From Maricaulis sp. (GTDB lineage: Bacteria; Pseudomonadota; Alphaproteobacteria; Caulobacterales; Maricaulaceae): a stretch of 7,079 bases of DNA. Below are positions 6,268 through 7,079 of this stretch, piece by piece. The stretch's first letter is position 1. Every line of letters begins with the position of its first letter. The stretch covers positions 3,680 through 10,758 of the forward strand of contig NZLV01000005.1 in assembly GCA_002694345.1 (NCBI GenBank). Reading direction: 5' to 3'. The notes under the pieces are model-generated. The model saw only the letters and a list, made by a program, of their open reading frames with translations. It was not told the DNA's origin and ran no database searches. Position numbers and translations under genes: made by a program.

Positions 6268-6669
6268 TCAGCTCGATTTGGGAACGGGAGGCTTGAACTG
6301 GAGATAGCCCCGTTCGACCATGCGGCGGGTGGCTTCGTAGGCTTCGGACAATTCCTCATAGGCCGACCGCAGGAGCGAGAGGCGCTTCACCTCTTCTTCC
6401 GACAGGGGCGACCGCGAGCGCGCGGCCGACATGGCCGCATCCACCCAGGCACTGCGAGCCTTGGACGCGGACAGGGCCAGATTCTGGAAATCCTCGATCC
6501 CGACCGAATGGATCGTCTTGGACATGACCGCCTGATTGGCGGCGAAAACCGTATAGTCGATCTGTTCGAGATGGCCGCGGCGCTTGCGCTGCTCGGCCGG
6601 GTCCTCGACCAGGTCTGGTTCGAAATGATCGGATACGCGGCGATAGCTGGACGTCACAATCTTGCCCAT
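6268..6669 (-). CDS. Hypothetical helical protein, 133 residues
   Basis: I do not recognise this protein. It has no signal peptide, membrane helix or cysteine, so it is probably cytoplasmic. The N-terminus (about 1-33) is charged and probably loosely structured (SSYRRVSDHFEPDLVEDPAE, then QRKRRGH). A middle helix-rich part follows (about 35-86). The segment at about 90-122, EEEVKRLSLLRSAYEELSEA then YEATRRMVERGYL, looks amphipathic or coiled-coil. The tail KPPVPKSS is basic. The start at 6669 is certain on sequence grounds: GAGGAGGT, nearly a perfect Shine-Dalgarno, lies 6 nt upstream, suggesting high translation. It lies 104 nt upstream of the ECF sigma gene on the same strand, so a shared transcript is possible but not shown. 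Codon use looks native. A structural or adaptor role would be guesswork. Confidence 0.75.
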   Translation of the reverse strand: MGKIVTSSYRRVSDHFEPDLVEDPAEQRKRRGHLEQIDYTVFAANQAVMSKTIHSVGIEDFQNLALSASKARSAWVDAAMSAARSRSPLSEEEVKRLSLLRSAYEELSEAYEATRRMVERGYLQFKPPVPKSS

Positions 6670-6719
6670 GGCGATACCTCCTCTACGGGCATCAGAGCAA
6701 AACTCTCACCGCAAAGCCC

Positions 6720-6741
6720 TTAATAAAGCGTGCAATCACGC
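6720..6741 (-). terminator. Terminator-like hairpin upstream of the 133-residue gene
   Basis: Read leftward, GCGTG-ATTG-CACGC is a perfect 5-bp stem, extendable by a G-T pair, with a 4-base loop. It is followed by TTTATTAA. It could end leftward transcripts coming from the small membrane peptide gene. The stem is short, and the same AT-rich bases could instead be part of the promoter for the gene starting at 6669. Confidence 0.35.
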
Positions 6742-6790
6742 CCAGTGCGGCGTCAGGTCGATCCGGGCTGGCAAGGGAAAGGGTCGCAGC

Positions 6791-6855
6791 CGGAAGCCGG
6801 GACACCCCAGTGACGTACCAGGGACGTGGGGGGCACGAGCGTGGCCCGGCTTCCG
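6791..6855. repeat. Long perfect inverted repeat, possible structured RNA
   Basis: CGGAAGCCGGG (6791-6801) and CCCGGCTTCCG (6845-6855) are perfect 11-bp arms around 43 nt. The enclosed part has further pairing potential: CCCC facing a run of six G, two ACGT copies, and CACGAGCGTG. Either strand could fold into a branched hairpin of about 65 nt. It lies in the 203-nt spacer between the peptide gene (stop at 6873) and the start at 6669. No T-tract adjoins it on either strand, so it is not a standard terminator. It may be a small RNA, a 3' stabiliser of the peptide mRNA, or an intergenic palindromic element. Confidence 0.5.
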
Positions 6856-6872
6856 ACAATCATCCGAAGGCG

Positions 6873-6953
6873 TCAGGCGCCTCCGAATATCAGCACCAAG
6901 GACCCCGCCACGAAGGCGACGGAATAGAACCAGATCCTGAACCGTGTCCGCAT
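6873..6953 (-). CDS. 26-residue single-helix membrane peptide
   Basis: A short frame runs from the ATG at 6953 to the TGA at 6873-6875. It encodes a basic N-terminus (MRTRFR) followed by a hydrophobic stretch of about 18 residues (IWFYSVAFVAGSLVLIF) and ends in GGA. The layout fits a small inner-membrane protein with its N-terminus in the cytoplasm by the positive-inside rule. GGGGAG lies exactly 7 nt before the ATG, the same element and spacing as the YhhN-family gene in this window. No other start codon exists in the frame back to the stop at 7041-7043. I do not recognise the peptide. Small membrane proteins often modulate larger membrane complexes, but no partner can be named here. Chance occurrence is possible because the frame is so short. 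Confidence 0.5.
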   Translation of the reverse strand: MRTRFRIWFYSVAFVAGSLVLIFGGA

Positions 6954-7040
6954 GAAAGGGCTCCCCGATACCGTGTCTAACCGGAAACGCGCAGGCCGGG
7001 CGGAAGTTCCCGACCATCTGCACGTCGCATGGCCCGACCG

Positions 7041-7079
7041 TCAGTCCACGAGCTCGGCAACCAGCTGGGTCGCCGCCTC
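7041..7079 (-). CDS. C-terminal end of an unidentified gene (cut by window)
   Basis: Read leftward from the window edge, one frame gives 12 codons (EAATQLVAELVD) and then TGA at 7041-7043. Eleven of twelve codons end in G or C, the bias of real genes here, and the peptide looks like a final helix. Other leftward frames either read less plausibly or end at 6977-6979. Too little remains to name the product. Confidence 0.5.
   Translation of the reverse strand, partial: EAATQLVAELVD

Noticed and set aside
5612..6307. Rightward 231-codon frame antisense to the ECF sigma gene
   Set aside because: Shadow of a certain sigma factor gene; no domain signal.
6780..6870. Inverted-repeat region as 4.5S/SRP RNA or 6S RNA
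   Set aside because: The conserved SRP apical motif (CAGGTCCGGAAGGAAGCAG-like) is absent, and I cannot match the bulged 6S pattern, so no named RNA is assigned.
6749..6877. Direct repeat GGCGTCAGG (6749-6757 and 6869-6877) as a target-site duplication around the inverted repeat
   Set aside because: The copies are not adjacent to the inverted-repeat arms (34 and 14 nt away), there is no transposase, and a 9-bp GC-rich repeat can arise by chance.
6736..7023. Leftward 95-codon frame at the right end
   Set aside because: It runs across the inverted repeat and the peptide gene in another frame, has no good ribosome binding site and shows no domain or native codon pattern.

Overview
The window is GC-rich, densely coding DNA, and every gene shows the strong G/C third-position bias expected of an alphaproteobacterium. 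The RpoH protein has the alphaproteobacterial form. Exported proteins with repeated Cys-rich modules of the NSCRWANDGECDEPG type are familiar to me from Maricaulis and Hyphomonas-like bacteria (stalked or budding marine Alphaproteobacteria). I would place it near Maricaulales, with moderate confidence. There is no tRNA, rRNA, CRISPR array, insertion sequence or phage gene. This is chromosomal housekeeping and accessory DNA.

Left part (1-4061), the cell-envelope half. A secreted trypsin-like serine protease, cut by the left edge, runs rightward. It carries at least two Cys-rich modules ahead of its catalytic domain. It converges with a leftward exported esterase related to the enterobactin esterase Fes, whose nucleophile elbow is altered. 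Divergent from the esterase is a YhhN-family integral membrane protein (probable lysoplasmalogenase). It ends tail to tail with a leftward DUF481 outer-membrane barrel, and the two stop codons share one CTAG.

Middle part (4084-6163), the regulatory half, all leftward. An ECF sigma factor gene overlaps by 20 nt a gene for a small two-helix membrane protein of the DUF6768 type. Then comes rpoH (sigma-32), with a possible sigma-32-like promoter, and a hairpin terminator that separates it from the DUF481 gene. I see no convincing terminator between the DUF6768 gene and rpoH, so read-through from the ECF operon into rpoH is possible but unproven.

Right part (6163-7079). It holds a leftward 133-residue helical protein of unknown function with a near-perfect Shine-Dalgarno sequence. 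Next is a 203-nt spacer with a terminator-like hairpin and a long perfect inverted repeat that could fold into a structured RNA. Then comes a 26-residue single-helix membrane peptide gene with its own ribosome binding site, and finally the last 12 codons of another leftward gene.

Nothing here is a clear new multi-gene system. The best candidates for undescribed biology are the ECF sigma/DUF6768 pair beside rpoH, the micro-membrane-protein with its structured downstream region, and the exported Fes-like esterase with a non-canonical nucleophile elbow.
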